A stretch of DNA of 47,858 nt from Candidatus Omnitrophota bacterium (lineage in GTDB: Bacteria > Omnitrophota > Gorgyraeia > Gygaellales > Profunditerraquicolaceae). Below the pieces are notes generated by a model. The model was not told the DNA's origin and searched no databases. It saw only the letters and a list, made by a program, of their open reading frames with translations. The stretch spans positions 1 through 47,858 of the forward strand of contig JAQUOD010000010.1 of NCBI GenBank assembly GCA_028717245.1. The letters are read 5' to 3'. This document shows, piece after piece, positions 46,834 through 47,858 of the stretch (the first letter of the stretch is position 1; each line of letters opens with the position of its first letter). The position numbers and the translations under genes are program-made.

Positions 46834-47858
46834 AAGATAAAAATCGCGTGAGCCTGGTTTTGTTTTTTATATTGCTGCTCTTATTTTCTTTTTCTCGTCT
46901 TGAAGGAGAAGATAAGGGTCCCGGTAATATAAATACTCAGGTTCAAGAAAGCGCAGGCTGCGAGGCCCAAGAGGTCCGGGCGCAAAAAGAAGAGCGGGTG
47001 AGGTTAGCGCAAGAGGCTAAGGCTATGAAACAACAACAGGATTTAGCCCTCAAGCAGGCTAAGCTTAAAGCCCGCCAGGAAGAGCAGGATAGGTTAAAAG
47101 CCGAACAAGAGAGGCAGCGCCAGGTAAAAGAAGCAGAGCTTAGAGCAGAAAAAGCCCGCCTCGCCCAGGAGAAAGAAATCAAGGCCAAACAGGCTGCCGA
47201 GGAGAGGGCCAGGAAAGAATATCAGGCAAGGATAGAAAAAGAAGCTAAAGCCAAACAATTAGAGCAGGAAAAGAGAAAACGCGAAGAAGAACTGGTCGCG
47301 AAAAAGAGAATCCAGCAAGAACAGGCTAGAGCTAAAGAACAAGAGAGGCTAAGAAAACTCGCCGTAGAAAAAGCGCAGAAAGAGCGGGCAGAGAGGATTC
47401 AGGCAGAAGAAAGAGCCAGGTTAAAAGCCGAACAAGAGAGGCAGCGCCAGGTAAAAGAAGCAGAGCTTAGAGCAGAAAAAGCCCGCCTCGCCCAGGAGAA
47501 AGAAGCTAAAGCCAGGCAGCTGGCGCAGGATAAGGCGCAGAAAGAAGAGCAGAGAAAATTAGAGGCAGCGGCAGCTGCCCAGCAAAAAGCCCGCCTCGCC
47601 CAGGAAAAAGAAATCAAGGCCAGACAGGCTGCCGAAGAGCGGGCCAGGAAAGAATATCAGGCAAGGATAGAAAAAGAAGCTAAAGCCAAACAATTAGAGC
47701 AGGAAAAGAGAAAACGCGAAGAAGAACTGGTCGCGAAAAAGAGAATCCAGCAAGAACAGGCTAGAGCTAAAGAACAAGAGAGGCTAAGAAAACTCGCCGT
47801 AGAAAAAGCGCAGAAAGAGCGGGCAGAGAGGATTCAGGCAGAAGAAAGAGCCAGGTTA
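46830..47858 (+). CDS. Glu/Lys/Arg/Gln-rich coiled-coil protein with N-terminal membrane anchor (partial)
   Basis: Open from ATG 46830 (overlapping the previous stop) to the end of the window, 343 residues without stop. A hydrophobic N-terminal helix (SLVLFFILLLLFSFS) could be a signal or an anchor. From about residue 48 on, all is a TolA-like charged helical rod of the KEAEAKARQEEQERLKAEQER type, made of nearly identical DNA modules. Position after PilO/PilP suggests an envelope-spanning partner, perhaps preceding a secretin or TonB-like domain, but the C-terminus is missing. Confidence 0.7.
   Translation, partial: MKDKNRVSLVLFFILLLLFSFSRLEGEDKGPGNINTQVQESAGCEAQEVRAQKEERVRLAQEAKAMKQQQDLALKQAKLKARQEEQDRLKAEQERQRQVKEAELRAEKARLAQEKEIKAKQAAEERARKEYQARIEKEAKAKQLEQEKRKREEELVAKKRIQQEQARAKEQERLRKLAVEKAQKERAERIQAEERARLKAEQERQRQVKEAELRAEKARLAQEKEAKARQLAQDKAQKEEQRKLEAAAAAQQKARLAQEKEIKARQAAEERARKEYQARIEKEAKAKQLEQEKRKREEELVAKKRIQQEQARAKEQERLRKLAVEKAQKERAERIQAEERARL
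47091..47858 (+). repeat. Large near-identical internal duplications in the coiled-coil gene
   Basis: Bases 47206-47423 are identical to 47641-47858 (218 bp, offset 435 bp = 145 codons). Separately, 47091-47177 is identical to 47418-47504 (87 bp, offset 327 bp = 109 codons). Both offsets are multiples of three. The lack of silent changes means recent duplication or gene conversion. The window ends inside the second copy. Confidence 0.9.

Overview
This is a gene-dense bacterial chromosomal segment in which almost every gene reads on the + strand; the one clear exception is a PpiD/SurA-like gene at 37779-39236. The gene mix suggests a Gram-negative, probably fermentative or anaerobic bacterium of an uncultured lineage: PilD plus type II secretion/type IV pilus parts, a ferredoxin-dependent 2-oxoacid oxidoreductase, an archaeal-type cupin glucose-6-phosphate isomerase, a TlpA/CcdA thiol-redox pair, and many dispersed intergenic palindromes. 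Candidatus Omnitrophota is my best guess. It is an inference from gene content and style, not a proven placement.

Layout. 1-345: probable right end of an insertion sequence, then a promoter and hairpin leader. 346-3219: the translation and cell-cycle cluster rpsB-tsf-pyrH-frr. 3329-3698: tRNA-Lys, tRNA-Leu and tRNA-Gly, preceded by a partial copy of the tRNA-Lys 5' end. 3771-7513: a PTS regulatory cluster (EIIA, YvcK, HPr, EI). 7520-14029: sugar phosphate and methyl-cycle genes (cupin GPI, sugar nucleotidyltransferase, metK, ahcY, 6-phosphofructokinase, class II aldolase). 14138-21476: branched-chain amino acid genes ilvD-ilvB-ilvN-ilvC-leuA, then aroE. 21473-24358: prepilin peptidase and a PAS-PAS-GGDEF-HD-GYP protein. 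24502-31465: ttcA-like, rmuC, DUF167, pgeF, a flavodoxin, cutA, ccdA, tlpA, pncB and a LUD-domain gene. 31471-31862: a large foldback element or structured RNA. 31902-33730: YggT, a flavin-oxidase-fold protein and a MetE-like protein. 33742-37713: a promoter-driven porGDAB operon, a ferritin-like protein and a ferredoxin. 39375-47858: type II secretion/type IV pilus genes (GspF, pseudopilin, giant GspK-like protein, small HTH regulator, PilM-PilN fusion, PilO/PilP-like protein), ending inside a repetitive coiled-coil ORF.

How the genes fit together. GPI, PFK and aldolase give upper glycolysis. YvcK and the PTS proteins are candidates for carbon-flux control. Pyruvate would feed acetolactate synthase (valine and leucine) and the Por complex (acetyl-CoA and reduced ferredoxin). 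MetK, AhcY and the MetE-like protein could form a methionine/SAM cycle. PilD would process the pseudopilins encoded near the end.

The most unusual part is the non-coding layer. At least five unrelated short words build the same architecture: intergenic hairpins whose arms are 7-bp or 8-bp units repeated in perfect phase. One word has also expanded in frame inside ahcY. There are further dispersed families: a CCCCGCCCTTCCT/AGGAAGGGYGGGG hairpin that supplies the ribosome-binding region and the first base of the GTG start for both tsf and porG; a nested GGGACGGTTCTC palindrome before ilvD and ttcA; and a GCACCAGGTGC element in three copies. Several genes directly behind such repeats lack a Shine-Dalgarno sequence.
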